Source of the DNA: Pseudomonas flexibilis
GTDB lineage: Bacteria; Pseudomonadota; Gammaproteobacteria; Pseudomonadales; Pseudomonadaceae
Reading direction: 5' to 3'
DNA: 64,000 nt
NCBI RefSeq assembly: GCF_000802425.1
Contig: NZ_JRUD01000016.1
Location: 62,001 to 126,000, forward strand
The notes beneath the pieces are model-generated. The model was not told where the DNA came from and ran no database searches. It saw nothing but the letters and a program-made list of their open reading frames with translations. The position numbers and the translations under genes were made by a program. This document shows, piece after piece, positions 8,154 through 17,541 of this stretch (the first letter of the stretch is position 1; each line of letters begins with the position of its first letter).

Positions 8154-8921
8154 ATGAACAAGACCAATCTGTTCGACCTCGACGGCAAGATCGCCTTCGT
8201 TTCCGGCGCCAGCCGGGGCATCGGCGAGGCCATTGCCCGCCTGCTCGCCCAGCAGGGCGCCCATGTGATCGTCTCCAGCCGCAAGGTGGAAAGCTGCGAG
8301 GGCGTGGCCGAGGCCATCCGCGCGGAAGGCGGCCAGGCCACCGCCATCGGCTGCCATATCGGCGAAATGGAGCAGATCCGCGCGGCCTTTACGGAAATCC
8401 GCGAGCGCTTCGGCCGCCTGGACATCCTGGTCAACAATGCCGCCACCAACCCGCAGTTCGGCCACGTGCTGGATACCGACCTGACCGCTTTCCAGAAGAC
8501 CGTGGATGTGAACATCCGCGGCTACTATTTCATGTCGGTGGAAGCCGGCCGGCTGATGAAGGCGCAGGGGGGCGGCAGCATCATCAACGTCGCCTCGATC
8601 AACGGCGTCACCCCCGGCGAGTTCCAGGGCGTGTACTCCATGACCAAGGCAGCGGTGATCAGCATGACCAAGGTGTTCGCCAAGGAATGCGCGGGCCTGG
8701 GCATTCGCTGCAACGCCCTGCTGCCGGGCCTGACGGACACCAAGTTCGCATCGGCGCTGACCAGCAACGACGCGATTCTGAAGATGGCCCTGCAGCGCAT
8801 TCCGCTCAAGCGTGTCGCCGCGCCGAGCGAAATGGCCGGCGCCGTGCTGTACCTGGCCAGCGACGCCTCCAGCTATACCACCGGCGTGGCGCTGAACGTG
8901 GACGGAGGCTACCTGGCCTGA
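8154..8921 (+). CDS. Short-chain dehydrogenase/reductase
   Basis: A 255-residue classical SDR. The cofactor loop SGASRGIGEAIA occurs at residues about 16-27, the NNAATNPQ strand near residue 90, the catalytic Ser in INVASINGV near 145 and the catalytic Tyr/Lys pair in YSMTKAAV near 160. The arginine-containing SSRKVE after the second strand favours NADP(H). The protein ends NVDGGYLA, typical of the family. AAAAGGGAACGACCC gives a strong ribosome site. It directly follows the APH-type kinase gene, and this pairing recurs in bacteria that degrade hydroxylated acyl-CoAs. The substrate is unknown. Confidence 0.9.
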   Translation: MNKTNLFDLDGKIAFVSGASRGIGEAIARLLAQQGAHVIVSSRKVESCEGVAEAIRAEGGQATAIGCHIGEMEQIRAAFTEIRERFGRLDILVNNAATNPQFGHVLDTDLTAFQKTVDVNIRGYYFMSVEAGRLMKAQGGGSIINVASINGVTPGEFQGVYSMTKAAVISMTKVFAKECAGLGIRCNALLPGLTDTKFASALTSNDAILKMALQRIPLKRVAAPSEMAGAVLYLASDASSYTTGVALNVDGGYLA

Positions 8922-8952
8922 GACGGCACACGATGGCGGGCGGTACCGGGGC

Positions 8953-9606
8953 TCATTCCTTCAACGTCCAGAGCCGCACCGCCCGTTGCGCGGCCGGATT
9001 CAGCGGCTGCGCCAGCAGGCCCGCCGCGGAAAGACTGACGACATACACCGCCCCGTCCGCCATGGGCAGCTGGCCGCTGCGCAGCGGCGTCGCATCGAGC
9101 AGCCAGAGCGAGCGCTGCGGCAGGCGCAGCAGGTGCCAGAAATCGAGCGGGGCGTCTTCCAGCAGATCAGCCTGGTTCTGCAGGGCCTGCTGCTCGATGG
9201 CCATGTAGCGGGCAGCGAGGCGCTCCAGACGGTAGCCAGACTCCAGACCGATCAGTTCGGCCAGTCCCTTCATGCGCAGCATGCGCACGTCCAGCTGCCA
9301 GAGATCCCCCTGCAGGATCGCCTGGCGTTCGCGGGTGCCCTCCAGCAGGGCTACCTGATATTGCTGGGGTGCAAGCGCCTGGAAACTCAGGGTCACCAGC
9401 GGTCGGTTGCTCTCCGGCAGGGGCGCATACGCCAGCAACGCCTTCACCAGCAGACCGAGTAGCGCCGCCAGCGCCAGCAGGCCCAGCGCCAGGTTGCCGC
9501 GTAACCAGCCGGCCAACCAGCCGCGCCGCCAAAGCAGACGTACCGCCAACAGCGTCACCAACGTCGCCAGGGCGCCGCCGAGCCAGGCCAGACCGTCATA
9601 CTGCAT
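8953..9606 (-). CDS. Unrecognised membrane-anchored protein
   Basis: A 217-residue protein that I do not recognise. It has two hydrophobic helices at the N-terminus (residues about 7-25 and 38-62, separated by a basic RRGWLAGWLRGN loop), then a soluble domain of about 150 residues rich in Leu, Gln and Arg, with segments such as VTLSFQALAPQQYQVALLEG and the strands around GLESGYRLERLAARYMAIEQQ. It ends RAVRLWTLKE. The start ATG 9606 follows AGGAATCCATCCC. It converges on the SDR gene with 31 bp between stops and stands divergent from the TauE/SafE permease. A role in the envelope is likely from topology alone. Confidence 0.7.
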   Translation of the reverse strand: MQYDGLAWLGGALATLVTLLAVRLLWRRGWLAGWLRGNLALGLLALAALLGLLVKALLAYAPLPESNRPLVTLSFQALAPQQYQVALLEGTRERQAILQGDLWQLDVRMLRMKGLAELIGLESGYRLERLAARYMAIEQQALQNQADLLEDAPLDFWHLLRLPQRSLWLLDATPLRSGQLPMADGAVYVVSLSAAGLLAQPLNPAAQRAVRLWTLKE

Positions 9607-9706
9607 GGGATGGATTCCTGCGCGATGAAAATGCCGGCATTATGCGCAAGCCCCTGCGGGAGCAACCAGCCGCACCCTTCCACAATCTGTCCCAGTTCGA
9701 GTTTTC

Positions 9707-10495
9707 ATGACCCTGCCTTTCGAAATCGCCCTTGAGCCGCTCACGCTCGGGCTGCTGGTGGCCGTCGCCTTCCTCGCCGGTTTCATCGATGCCATCGCCG
9801 GTGGCGGTGGCCTGCTCACCCTGCCTGCCCTGCTCACTGCGGGGCTGCCTCCACACCTGGTGCTGGGCACCAACAAGCTGTGCGCCACCTTCGGCTCGGC
9901 CACCGCCAGCTTCACTTTCTACCGACGCCGCCTGTTCGATCCCGGCCGCTGGTGGCGCGCGCTGCTGGCCACCGCCGTGGGGGCGCTGTTCGGCGCCTGG
10001 CTGGCGCACCTGATGCCAGCCAGCTGGCTGAACCTGATGCTGCCGGTCGTGGTGTTCGGTTGCGCGCTGTACCTGCTGTTCCAGCGCAAGCCCCGCGAGG
10101 CGACCGGCGACAGCCAGGCTCCTCTCGGCCGCCATCGGCAATGGCCGCAAGGACTCTCGCTGGGCTTCTACGACGGCGTCGCCGGCCCTGGCACCGGCGC
10201 CTTCTGGACGGTCAGCACGCTGCTGCTCTACCCGCTCGACCTGCTCAAAGCCAGCGGCGTGGCGCGCAGCATGAACTTCGTGAGCAATGCCGTGGCCCTG
10301 GGCGTGTTCATCGTAGCCGGCCAGGTGGCCTGGGTGCTGGGTATTGGCATGGGTCTGGCGCTGATGGCCGGCGCCTACCTGGGCGCGCGCACGGCGATCC
10401 ACGGCGGCGCGCGCTTCATCCGCCCGGTGTTCATCCTGGTGGTTCTGGCGCTGAGCCTGCGGCTAGCCTGGCAGCACTGGGTCGGGGCGGCCTGA
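9707..10495 (+). CDS. TauE/SafE (TSUP) family sulfite/anion permease
   Basis: A 262-residue integral membrane protein with about eight hydrophobic helices. The first family repeat shows [21 protein letters not shown] at residues about 22-42 (Ala/Gly-rich with GGGG) and the second shows [17 protein letters not shown] near residue 150; these two glycine-rich hairpins define the TSUP family. Members export or import sulfite, sulfoacetate and other sulfur-containing or organic anions. The YfcA-like length and motifs fit, but the substrate is not predictable. Its 3' end overlaps the converging nudC by 33 bp. The presence of cysI 7 kb away is not strong evidence of a joint role. Confidence 0.88.
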   Translation: MTLPFEIALEPLTLGLLVAVAFLAGFIDAIAGGGGLLTLPALLTAGLPPHLVLGTNKLCATFGSATASFTFYRRRLFDPGRWWRALLATAVGALFGAWLAHLMPASWLNLMLPVVVFGCALYLLFQRKPREATGDSQAPLGRHRQWPQGLSLGFYDGVAGPGTGAFWTVSTLLLYPLDLLKASGVARSMNFVSNAVALGVFIVAGQVAWVLGIGMGLALMAGAYLGARTAIHGGARFIRPVFILVVLALSLRLAWQHWVGAA

Positions 10496-11290
10496 ACGGC
10501 GCGCCAGGTGAAGGTCGACCAGGTAACGGGAGATGGAGCCCGGCTTGGGCAACGGCGGTAATGCATCGAGGGCGAACCAGCGGGCGTCCTCGATTTCCTC
10601 GGGCTGCGGCACGATCTCGCCGCCGACGTACTCGGCATGGAAACCGAGCATCAGCGAATGGGGGAAGGGCCAGCTCTGGCTACCCTGATAGCGCAGGTTG
10701 CCGACCTCCAGCCCCACCTCTTCGCGCACCTCGCGAATCACGCACTGCTCGACGGACTCGGCCGGCTCCACAAAGCCGGCCAGGGTGCTGTAGACGCCGG
10801 GTGCGAAACGTGGCGAACGGGCCAGCAGGATCTCATCGCCGCGGGTCACCAGCACGATCATGCTCGGCGACAGGCGCGGATACTGGCGGGTCGCACACTG
10901 CTCGCAGCACATGGCGCGCTCATCCTCGGCAGCCTGCTGTGGACGGCCGCAGCGACCGCAGAAGCGGTGCTCCTCGGCCCAGGTCACGATCTGGCTGGCG
11001 TAGTTGAGCAGCGGCACGATTCGCCCGTCACCCTCCAGCAGATGTCGCCGCAGGCTCACCCATTCGCAGCGAGCGGGCAGCGGCGTCGATTCGGCCAGCT
11101 GCAGCACGCACACCGGCTCACCCCGCCAGTAGCCAAGTCCATGCTCGGCTATGCCCTGCAGCCCCTGCGAGCGTACCCAGGCACGCGAAAACAACGGACC
11201 GCCATTTCCCTGCACAAAGCCCTGCGCCCCCTGCAGCAGAACCCAGCCTTCCCTCTGGCTGGACGTGATGCAGGCGGGTCGCCAATCCAT
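10463..11290 (-). CDS. nudC: NAD(H) pyrophosphatase / RNA deNADding hydrolase NudC
   Basis: A 275-residue Nudix hydrolase. The zinc ribbon is visible as CGRCGRPQ and CCEQC around residues 105-125, and the Nudix box reads [12 protein letters not shown] followed by [11 protein letters not shown], which satisfies the GX5EX7REUXEEXGU pattern. The downstream [14 protein letters not shown] motif (SQPWPFPxS class) specifies NADH pyrophosphatases. The enzyme cleaves NAD(H) into NMN(H) and AMP and removes NAD caps from RNA. Its ATG (11288-11290) shares one base with the stop codon of fimL, so the two genes are translationally coupled. Start and length match the family. Confidence 0.93.
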   Translation of the reverse strand: MDWRPACITSSQREGWVLLQGAQGFVQGNGGPLFSRAWVRSQGLQGIAEHGLGYWRGEPVCVLQLAESTPLPARCEWVSLRRHLLEGDGRIVPLLNYASQIVTWAEEHRFCGRCGRPQQAAEDERAMCCEQCATRQYPRLSPSMIVLVTRGDEILLARSPRFAPGVYSTLAGFVEPAESVEQCVIREVREEVGLEVGNLRYQGSQSWPFPHSLMLGFHAEYVGGEIVPQPEEIEDARWFALDALPPLPKPGSISRYLVDLHLARRSGRPDPVLPG

Positions 11291-12948
11291 CAGCAGGCCA
11301 CCGGCAAACCCAGAGCCTGAACGCTGCGCTCAGCCAGATCGAGCACATCATCGCGCGGTTCGCCGTGCAGGCGACTGCCGTCTTCCAGGAAGTACTCAAG
11401 GCTGGTCAGTGCGTCCGCCAGGGTTTCCAGCAGCTGCTCGGCCGGCATACGCTCGGATTCCAGCATGCGCCACTGGATGAAATCGCCGCAGCTGCCCACC
11501 AGGCGCGCCGCGCGCTCGTATCCCAGAAACCAGAGCCCGCCACGCACGGCCTGGAGGGAATGCGGCACATTGGCCAGGTGCAGCTTTTCACCGCCGGATT
11601 CCAGATAGGCCACGATGGCACGTTTGGACAGCGCCAGCCCGGACTGCGCCTCGTCGCTGACCACGATGCGCGCCTCATTGAGCTGATGCAGCATGAAGGA
11701 CGTGTCGCTGCCGGTGGACGCAGCCGCAGTCGGCGCGCGACGCCGACTGCGGTCCAGGCTCGCCACCATGCTTTCCACGTACAGCAGTGTTTCGGCCAGC
11801 CGCTCAAGCGCCGGCTGCTCATTGGACCAGGTGGCTACCTGGGACAGCTGCTCCTGCAGGGCGTTGGCGGCCGAGATCAGGCCAACCATGCCCAGTGTCT
11901 TGGTCAGCTTGGCGAGCTGGCTATGCAGCATGGCGAAACTGTCATGCTGGGCGGTACCGCGCCCGATCAGATCGAGCAGGTCCTGGACGGCACTCAGTTC
12001 TTCGCGAATGGCAGTGGACAATGAGCGCATCACGGCCTGGCCCGGGCCGGCCAGGCGCTGGTAGCCCTCCTCCAACATGTGGTCGGTGAAGGGCAGCGGG
12101 CTGAGGTTGAACACCTGGCGAAGCTCGGTGGCACGCGGGCCCGACGAGTCGGCCAGGGCAATCAGATAGAGCATTTCCTTGAGGACATGACGAGGGACTT
12201 CATAGCCTTCGTTACCTAGCAGCAGCTTGAGTTCCCGATCGATGCGGCTAAACAGCTTGCGGGTGGATTCCCGGGGCCGCAGCTGGCCATCAAGCATGGC
12301 TTCCGCCGCACCTGCGCCGACCCAGCAGAGCCGGCCACGCGGCTCGTGGCCGAACAGGTTGTCGAAGCGCGCCAGCGCACGGGCCATCAGCTTAAGGCCT
12401 GGCTGGTGATTGTCGTCGCGCAGGAAACCGACCAGCCCCAGCTGGTACATGTGGCGCAGCAGGCGAGCCTGGGCCTGGCGCGCTCTGGGATCGACGGCAG
12501 CGACGTCGCGGGGCGGGCGCGCCTGATCCAGACGCACGCTGAAAAAGAAGCTGGCAGGCAACGCTGGCTGACCGACAGACCTGCGCAGGTCATTGATCGC
12601 CGGCAACAGCAGCTCGGGGATCTCCTGGCGGTGCACATCCAGCCCCTCCAGGTAACTGCGCAGCACATGCAGCGCACCGCTGAGCGCAGTCAACTGGTCA
12701 TCGCGCTCGGGACCGGCATCCACCGGCACGTCCATGCCCAGGCGCAGGATCTCCTGCGCCAAAAGCTCCGCACCGGTGAGTTCGATGAGTTTGAGGGTAC
12801 CGCGCACCTGCTGCAGATTGCCGACCGCCTGTTGCAACAGGCTGCCGTTCTGCCGCTCGGCAATGAAGTGTTCCAGGTTTTGCTCTGCCTCGGCCATGGT
12901 CGCGAACAGCTCGTCGCGGACCAGGTTGAGTGAGGTGACTCCAGCCAT
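11290..12948 (-). CDS. fimL: FimL-like twitching motility / cAMP signalling regulator
   Basis: A 552-residue helical protein beginning [20 protein letters not shown], taken at ATG 12948 rather than a TTG further upstream because of the GGGAG ribosome site and the family N-terminus. It matches the Pseudomonas FimL, which resembles the N-terminal histidine-phosphotransfer-like part of the chemosensory kinase ChpA but lacks phosphorylatable histidines. FimL works with the Pil-Chp system and Vfr to control type IV pilus activity and cAMP. Visible helices include [18 protein letters not shown] near residue 25 and [20 protein letters not shown]. It lies one base from nudC and 35 bp after the crotonase gene on the same strand. 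No pilus genes are in the window. Confidence 0.85.
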   Translation of the reverse strand: MAGVTSLNLVRDELFATMAEAEQNLEHFIAERQNGSLLQQAVGNLQQVRGTLKLIELTGAELLAQEILRLGMDVPVDAGPERDDQLTALSGALHVLRSYLEGLDVHRQEIPELLLPAINDLRRSVGQPALPASFFFSVRLDQARPPRDVAAVDPRARQAQARLLRHMYQLGLVGFLRDDNHQPGLKLMARALARFDNLFGHEPRGRLCWVGAGAAEAMLDGQLRPRESTRKLFSRIDRELKLLLGNEGYEVPRHVLKEMLYLIALADSSGPRATELRQVFNLSPLPFTDHMLEEGYQRLAGPGQAVMRSLSTAIREELSAVQDLLDLIGRGTAQHDSFAMLHSQLAKLTKTLGMVGLISAANALQEQLSQVATWSNEQPALERLAETLLYVESMVASLDRSRRRAPTAAASTGSDTSFMLHQLNEARIVVSDEAQSGLALSKRAIVAYLESGGEKLHLANVPHSLQAVRGGLWFLGYERAARLVGSCGDFIQWRMLESERMPAEQLLETLADALTSLEYFLEDGSRLHGEPRDDVLDLAERSVQALGLPVAC

Positions 12949-12982
12949 GCCACTGCTTCTCCCTGCAGGCGGTTCAAATATT

Positions 12983-13795
12983 TCAGTCGGCAAACTCCGG
13001 CGCCTGCTTGCTCATATGAGCGGCCATGGCAATTCTGAGATCGGCTGACTGCAGCATCGCGGCGTTCCAGGTCGCGATGTATTCCAGGCCATCATCTACG
13101 CGATGGTCACGCATGTAGCGAATCATTTCCTTGGTGCCGCGAATGGCGATGGGCGACTTGGCGGCGATGTCCGCGGCCAGTTGCATGACCCCGGCCAGCA
13201 GGCTGTCCTTGTCGTCGTAGACCCGGTTGACCAGGCCGATGCGCTGGGCTTCCTCGCTCTCCACCATACGCCCGGTGAAAGCCAGCTCGCGCATGATGCC
13301 GTCGCCGATGATGCGCGGCAGACGCTGCAGGGTACCAACGTCGGCGGCCATGCCCATGTCGATCTCCTTGATTGCGAACTTCGCGTCGCGGGAGGCGTAA
13401 CGCATGTCGCAGGCCGAGACCAGGTCGATGGCCCCACCCAGGCAATAGCCCTGAATGGCGGCCAGCACCGGCTTGCGGCAACGGTCGACAGCATTGAAGG
13501 AGGCCTGCAACTCGAGAATCTTTCGGCGCAGGGCATCGGCGCTGCGCCCGACGTCCTTGCCGACCAACGCGGCCGCCTGGGCCAGCAGATTCAGATCGAT
13601 ACCGGAGGAAAAATGCTCGCCAGCACCGCTGAGGACGACCACCCGAACGTCGTCCGTACGGTCGGCCCAGGTGAAGATCTCGATGATTTCGGTCCAGAAG
13701 GCGCTGTTCATGGCGTTGCGCTTTTCCGGTCGGTTGATCTGCACGTGGGCAATCTTGTCCTTCAACTCGACCCGGAAAGCTTGGTAATCGGCCAT
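12983..13795 (-). CDS. Crotonase/enoyl-CoA hydratase family protein
   Basis: A 270-residue crotonase-fold protein starting at ATG 13795 behind GAGGGAATACTGC; the open frame to 13810 is longer but less likely. Oxyanion-hole segments are VVLSGAGEHFSSGIDL near residue 60 and AIQGYCLGGAIDLVSACD near residue 110. Instead of the two glutamates of true hydratases, the active-site region reads FAIKEIDMGMAADVGTLQRLP with an aspartate, the signature of dienoyl-CoA isomerase (ECH1) type members. A delta3,5-delta2,4-dienoyl-CoA isomerase is therefore the best guess. It is followed on the same strand by fimL 35 bp later. The annotation is firm for the family and moderate for the exact reaction. Confidence 0.88.
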   Translation of the reverse strand: MADYQAFRVELKDKIAHVQINRPEKRNAMNSAFWTEIIEIFTWADRTDDVRVVVLSGAGEHFSSGIDLNLLAQAAALVGKDVGRSADALRRKILELQASFNAVDRCRKPVLAAIQGYCLGGAIDLVSACDMRYASRDAKFAIKEIDMGMAADVGTLQRLPRIIGDGIMRELAFTGRMVESEEAQRIGLVNRVYDDKDSLLAGVMQLAADIAAKSPIAIRGTKEMIRYMRDHRVDDGLEYIATWNAAMLQSADLRIAMAAHMSKQAPEFAD

Positions 13796-13911
13796 GCAGT
13801 ATTCCCTCACGATTCAAATGGACGTATGAAACTGTGCGCCACTATAGCAAGCGGCCATTAAAAGTCGATGGCAAGGGTGTGACAAACAGCACCCTTCTCC
13901 CTCCACGCCAC

Positions 13912-13930
13912 GCCGGGCAAAATGCCCGGC
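13912..13930 (-). terminator. Hairpin downstream of ldcA
   Basis: A perfect 8-bp stem GCCGGGCA / TGCCCGGC with a three-base loop lies ten bases beyond the ldcA stop. No T-run follows, so it may act only as an mRNA 3' end stabiliser. Confidence 0.45.
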
Positions 13931-13939
13931 TGCCCGCTA

Positions 13940-16195
13940 TCACGGAATGACGCAATCCACGCTGTAGCGCCGCCCCTCGGCCGTCTCCTTGTGGCGCAGG
14001 CCATGCACATCGGCGGCGAAGCCCGGAAAACGCTGTTCGAAAGCCTGGGCGAAACGCAGGTAGTCCAGCACGGCAGAGTTCCGCTCGCTGAAGCGCTCGC
14101 CCGGCATGATCAGCGGGATGCCCGGCGGATAAGGCACCAGCATGGTGGCAGCAATCCGCCCCTGCAGCGCATCGATGGGGACCGCCTCCACCTGGCCGCG
14201 CACCAGACGATCGTAGGCCTGGGCCGGGGTCATGGCGATATCCGGCAGCTGGGTGTACATGCGCTTGAGCGCCTTGGCCGTGGCGTTCTCCCGATAGCAG
14301 TGATGCAACTCGTCACACAGGTCGCGCAGCCCCATGCCCTGGTAGCGCACCCCACCCAGCCTGGCCACCGACGGCAAGGCCTCGCTCAACGGCAGGTTGG
14401 CATCGAAATGCCGCTTGAACTCCAACAGCTCGGTAAGCAGGGTGCTCCACTTGCCCTTGGTGATACCCATGGAAAACAGCACCAGGAAGGAGTACAGACC
14501 GGTTTTCTCCACTACCAGCCCCCGCTCCCAGAGGAAGCGACTGACCACCGCCGCCGGAATGCCCCGCTCGTCCAGCCGCCCGCCGGCGGTGAGGCCCGGC
14601 ATGACCAGGGTGACCTTGATCGGGTCGAGCAGCATGTAGTCGTCGGCAACGTCGTCGAAGCCGTGCCAGTCGGCGCCCGGTTGCAGTACCCAGTCTTCGA
14701 CCTGCAGCGTGTCCACGGTGTCTGCCTCCGGGGCCTGCCAGATCTGGAACCACCAGTCCTGCGCCGCCAGGTTCTTGCGCACGTTGTTCAGGGCACGCCG
14801 GAAGCTCAGCGCTTCATCGAAGGTCTCCTGAATCAATGACCGACCGGCCGGCCCCTCCATCATCGCCGAGGCCACGTCCAGCGAGGCGAGGATGCCGTAC
14901 TGCGGCGACGTGGAAATGTGCATCATGAACGCCTCGTTGAAGCGCTGGCGATCCAGCGCCCGCTCGCCGTTGTCCTGCACATGAATCATCGAGGCCTGAC
15001 TGAACGCGGCGAGCATCTTATGGGTCGAGTGGGTGCTGAAGACCAGCGGCCCGTCGCCCTGCCGTGCGGTGCCCATGGCGTAGCGGCCGGCGTAGAACTC
15101 GTGAAATGCAGCATAGGCATACCAGGCCTCGTCAAAGTGCAGCACCTCGACACTGTCGCCCAGGGCTCGCTTGATCTGCTCGGCGTTGTAGCAGAGGCCG
15201 TCATAGGTGGAATTGGTGATCACCGCCAACTTGATGCGCGGCTCGCGCCCCCGCGCCAGCGGATGCGCGTCGATCTTGGCGCGTATCGCCTCGGGGCTGA
15301 ACTCGCTCAGCGGAATGGGGCCGATGATGCCCAGTTCGTTGCGCTCCGGTGTCAGGTACAGAGGAATCGCGCCGGTCATGATGATGGCGTGCAGGATGGA
15401 CTTGTGGCAGTTGCGATCGACCAGTACCAGGTCGTCGCGACCGACCATGGCGTGCCAGACGATCTTGTTGGCCGTGGAGGTGCCGTTGATAACGAAGAAG
15501 CTGTGGTCGGCACCGAAATTGCGCGCCGCCCGCGCCTCCGCCTCGGCCACCGGCCCGGTGTGATCCAGCAACGAGCCCAGTTCCGGCACGGATACCGAAA
15601 GATCCGAACGCAGCGTGTTCTCGCCGAAGAACTGGTGGAAAGCCTGGCCGACCGGGCTCTTGCGGTAGGCCACCCCGCCACCATGGCCAGGGGTGTGCCA
15701 GGAATAGTTGGATTGCGCGGTGTGCTCCACCAGGGCGCGGAAGAACGGTGGCAGCAGCCCGTCGAGGTAGTTGCGCGCCGCCCGTGCCACCTGGCGGGCC
15801 AGGAACGGTACCGTGTCCTCGAACAGATAGAGGATGCCGCGCAGCTGGTTGAGGTCGGCCATGGCTTCGGCCGGGGCGTTCTCGATGGTCACCTGCTCGC
15901 CGAGGGCGAAGATCGGCAACTGCGGTGCCCGCGCCCGGGCCACACGGATCAGCTCCACCATGTCCTGCAGCAGATGGCGGTTCTCACCGGCCCCCTCCGC
16001 AGCCAGCAGGATGCAGGCCAGCCCGTGATGGGTGGAAGCGACGATCCGCCCCTCCATCGTGCTCGCCGTGCTGAGAATGGTGAAGCCGCCCTGGCCGAGC
16101 TCGGCGGCGATGGCCCGGATGCGCTCGCCGGCCACACTTTCGGCCTTGATGTCGCGATGAACGATGAGAATCGGAAAATTCAGCTCGTTATACAT
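13940..16195 (-). CDS. ldcA: LdcA-type lysine decarboxylase (wing-domain Orn/Lys/Arg family)
   Basis: A 751-residue PLP enzyme of fold type I. A CheY-like wing domain occupies residues 1 to about 130; the PLP core contains SNYSWHTPGHGGG (about 162-174), NGTSTANKIVW (237-247), HFDEAWYAYAAFHEFY (353-368) and the PLP lysine K393 in STHSTHKML. The Pseudomonas protein of this type is the arginine-induced lysine decarboxylase that feeds the cadaverine/aminovalerate route; older annotation calls it arginine/ornithine decarboxylase. Length matches. It stands alone, with a hairpin after it and 160 bp containing REP sequences between it and dnaQ. No antiporter (cadB-like) gene is adjacent, which argues for a catabolic rather than an acid-resistance operon. 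Confidence 0.92.
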   Translation of the reverse strand: MYNELNFPILIVHRDIKAESVAGERIRAIAAELGQGGFTILSTASTMEGRIVASTHHGLACILLAAEGAGENRHLLQDMVELIRVARARAPQLPIFALGEQVTIENAPAEAMADLNQLRGILYLFEDTVPFLARQVARAARNYLDGLLPPFFRALVEHTAQSNYSWHTPGHGGGVAYRKSPVGQAFHQFFGENTLRSDLSVSVPELGSLLDHTGPVAEAEARAARNFGADHSFFVINGTSTANKIVWHAMVGRDDLVLVDRNCHKSILHAIIMTGAIPLYLTPERNELGIIGPIPLSEFSPEAIRAKIDAHPLARGREPRIKLAVITNSTYDGLCYNAEQIKRALGDSVEVLHFDEAWYAYAAFHEFYAGRYAMGTARQGDGPLVFSTHSTHKMLAAFSQASMIHVQDNGERALDRQRFNEAFMMHISTSPQYGILASLDVASAMMEGPAGRSLIQETFDEALSFRRALNNVRKNLAAQDWWFQIWQAPEADTVDTLQVEDWVLQPGADWHGFDDVADDYMLLDPIKVTLVMPGLTAGGRLDERGIPAAVVSRFLWERGLVVEKTGLYSFLVLFSMGITKGKWSTLLTELLEFKRHFDANLPLSEALPSVARLGGVRYQGMGLRDLCDELHHCYRENATAKALKRMYTQLPDIAMTPAQAYDRLVRGQVEAVPIDALQGRIAATMLVPYPPGIPLIMPGERFSERNSAVLDYLRFAQAFEQRFPGFAADVHGLRHKETAEGRRYSVDCVIP

Positions 16196-16275
16196 GGTCC
16201 ACCCTGCCCGCTGTCTGGCGTCAAAGAGTCATACAGACGGACGCCAGTCGCAAGGGAGGAATGGCCTGCAGAGAC

Positions 16276-16351
16276 GCTGCGGGAGCGAATTCATTCGCGA
16301 GCTTTTGGATGCGGCCGTCCGAAGGGCTCGCGGACAAGGCCGCCCCACAGG
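16276..16351. repeat. REP-type palindromic repeats
   Basis: The first unit contains GCGGGAGCGAATTCATTCGC, whose core GCGAAT / ATTCGC (16285-16290, 16293-16298) forms a stem with a two-base loop. A second, related unit in the opposite sense follows (CTCGCGGACAAGGCCGCCCC, from 16327). Sequences of exactly this look are the repetitive extragenic palindromes scattered through Pseudomonas genomes. The pair lies in the 161-bp gap between the starts of ldcA and the end of dnaQ. Confidence 0.75.
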
Positions 16352-16356
16352 CCCGG

Positions 16357-17082
16357 CTACTGCTGCTCCAGCTGTGCCCACAGCGCTGGCGCGCCGCTGG
16401 CCTTCTCCAGCGCCGCCAGGCGCGCGGCATGCGCGGCCAGCTCGGCGTCCGTGGCCCGGATGACACGGCCAGGCGCGCGCGCGACAAAGCGTCTGATGGG
16501 CGACGGGGCCAGGCGTCCGCCCCCGGCTTCACTGCTCTCACCAGCCAGCGACAGGTGGGTCTGGCCACCGGTCATCGCCAGGTAGACGTCGGCAAGGATC
16601 TCGGCGTCGAGCAAGGCGCCGTGGAGCTCGCGGTTGGAGTTGTCCACGCCATAGCGCTTGCACAGCGCATCCAGGCTGTTGCGCTGGCCCGGATGGCGCT
16701 CGCGAGCCATCAGCAGGGTATCCAGCACGGAACAGTAACTGCCGATATCGGCGCGTTCGTGCTGGCTCAGCAGGTTGAATTCATTGCTGAGGAAGCCGAT
16801 ATCGAACGCCGCGTTGTGAATGATCAGCTGGGCGCCCTGGATGAACGCGAAGAACTCGTCGGCCACTTCCCGGAAGCGCGGCTTGTCGACCAGGAATTCG
16901 TTGGTAATGCCGTGTACTGCGATGGCGCCTTCGTCCACCTCGCGGTCTGGCTGCAGGTAAACGTGGAAATGGCGGCCGGTCAGGCGACGGCCCATCAATT
17001 CGACGCAACCGATTTCAATGATGCGGTGGCCATCGCCTACCGGCATACCGGTGGTTTCGGTATCGAGTACTACGCTGCGCAT
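16357..17082 (-). CDS. dnaQ: DNA polymerase III epsilon subunit (3'-5' proofreading)
   Basis: A 241-residue DEDDh exonuclease. ExoI is LDTETTGMP at residues about 6-14, ExoII is HNAAFDIGFLSNEF around 93-106 and ExoIII is HGALLDAEILADVYLAM around 158-174, so all catalytic acidic residues and the general-base histidine are present. The C-terminal tail (about 60 residues) carries the region that binds the polymerase subunit. Located 18 bp after rnhA on the same strand; the methyltransferase-rnhA-dnaQ order is the common Pseudomonas arrangement. The protein proofreads replication errors as part of the polymerase III core. Confidence 0.95.
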   Translation of the reverse strand: MRSVVLDTETTGMPVGDGHRIIEIGCVELMGRRLTGRHFHVYLQPDREVDEGAIAVHGITNEFLVDKPRFREVADEFFAFIQGAQLIIHNAAFDIGFLSNEFNLLSQHERADIGSYCSVLDTLLMARERHPGQRNSLDALCKRYGVDNSNRELHGALLDAEILADVYLAMTGGQTHLSLAGESSEAGGGRLAPSPIRRFVARAPGRVIRATDAELAAHAARLAALEKASGAPALWAQLEQQ

Positions 17083-17100
17083 GTCCTATCGTCCTGCTGT

Positions 17101-17541
17101 CTATTTCGTCGTCATGACGACGCCGCGGTTGGCGAGCTGGTCGGCGCGCTCGTTCCCGGGATGGCCGGTATGGCCACGCACCCATTCCCAGGTCACCTGA
17201 TGGCGGCTGACCTGCTCGTCCAGCTGCTGCCAGAGGTCGGCGTTCTTCACCGGCTGCTTGCTGGCGGTTTTCCAGCCGCGTTTCTTCCAGTTGGGCAGCC
17301 AGTCCTGGATGCCCTGCATCACGTATTGGGAATCGGTGATCAGCCGCACCTGGCAGGAGCGCTTCAGGGTAGCCAACGCCTGGATGGCCGCCATCAACTC
17401 CATGCGGTTGTTGGTAGTTTGCGCTTCCCCACCGAAGAGCTCCTTCTCGACGCCCTTGTAGATCAGTAGCGCGCCCCAGCCCCCCGGACCCGGATTGCCC
17501 TTGCAGGCGCCGTCCGTGTAGATCTCGACGATGTCACTCAT
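17101..17541 (-). CDS. rnhA: Ribonuclease HI
   Basis: A 146-residue RNase HI starting at ATG 17541, [20 protein letters not shown]; the longer frame to 17616 runs inside the upstream gene and is rejected. The catalytic residues are present: Asp in YTDGA, Glu in NRMELMAAI, Asp in LITDSQYV, His and Asp in [14 protein letters not shown]. The enzyme removes RNA from RNA-DNA hybrids such as primers and R-loops. Its start overlaps the end of the methyltransferase gene by 8 bp, so translation is coupled. The basic handle region ([14 protein letters not shown]) is intact. Confidence 0.96.
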   Translation of the reverse strand: MSDIVEIYTDGACKGNPGPGGWGALLIYKGVEKELFGGEAQTTNNRMELMAAIQALATLKRSCQVRLITDSQYVMQGIQDWLPNWKKRGWKTASKQPVKNADLWQQLDEQVSRHQVTWEWVRGHTGHPGNERADQLANRGVVMTTK

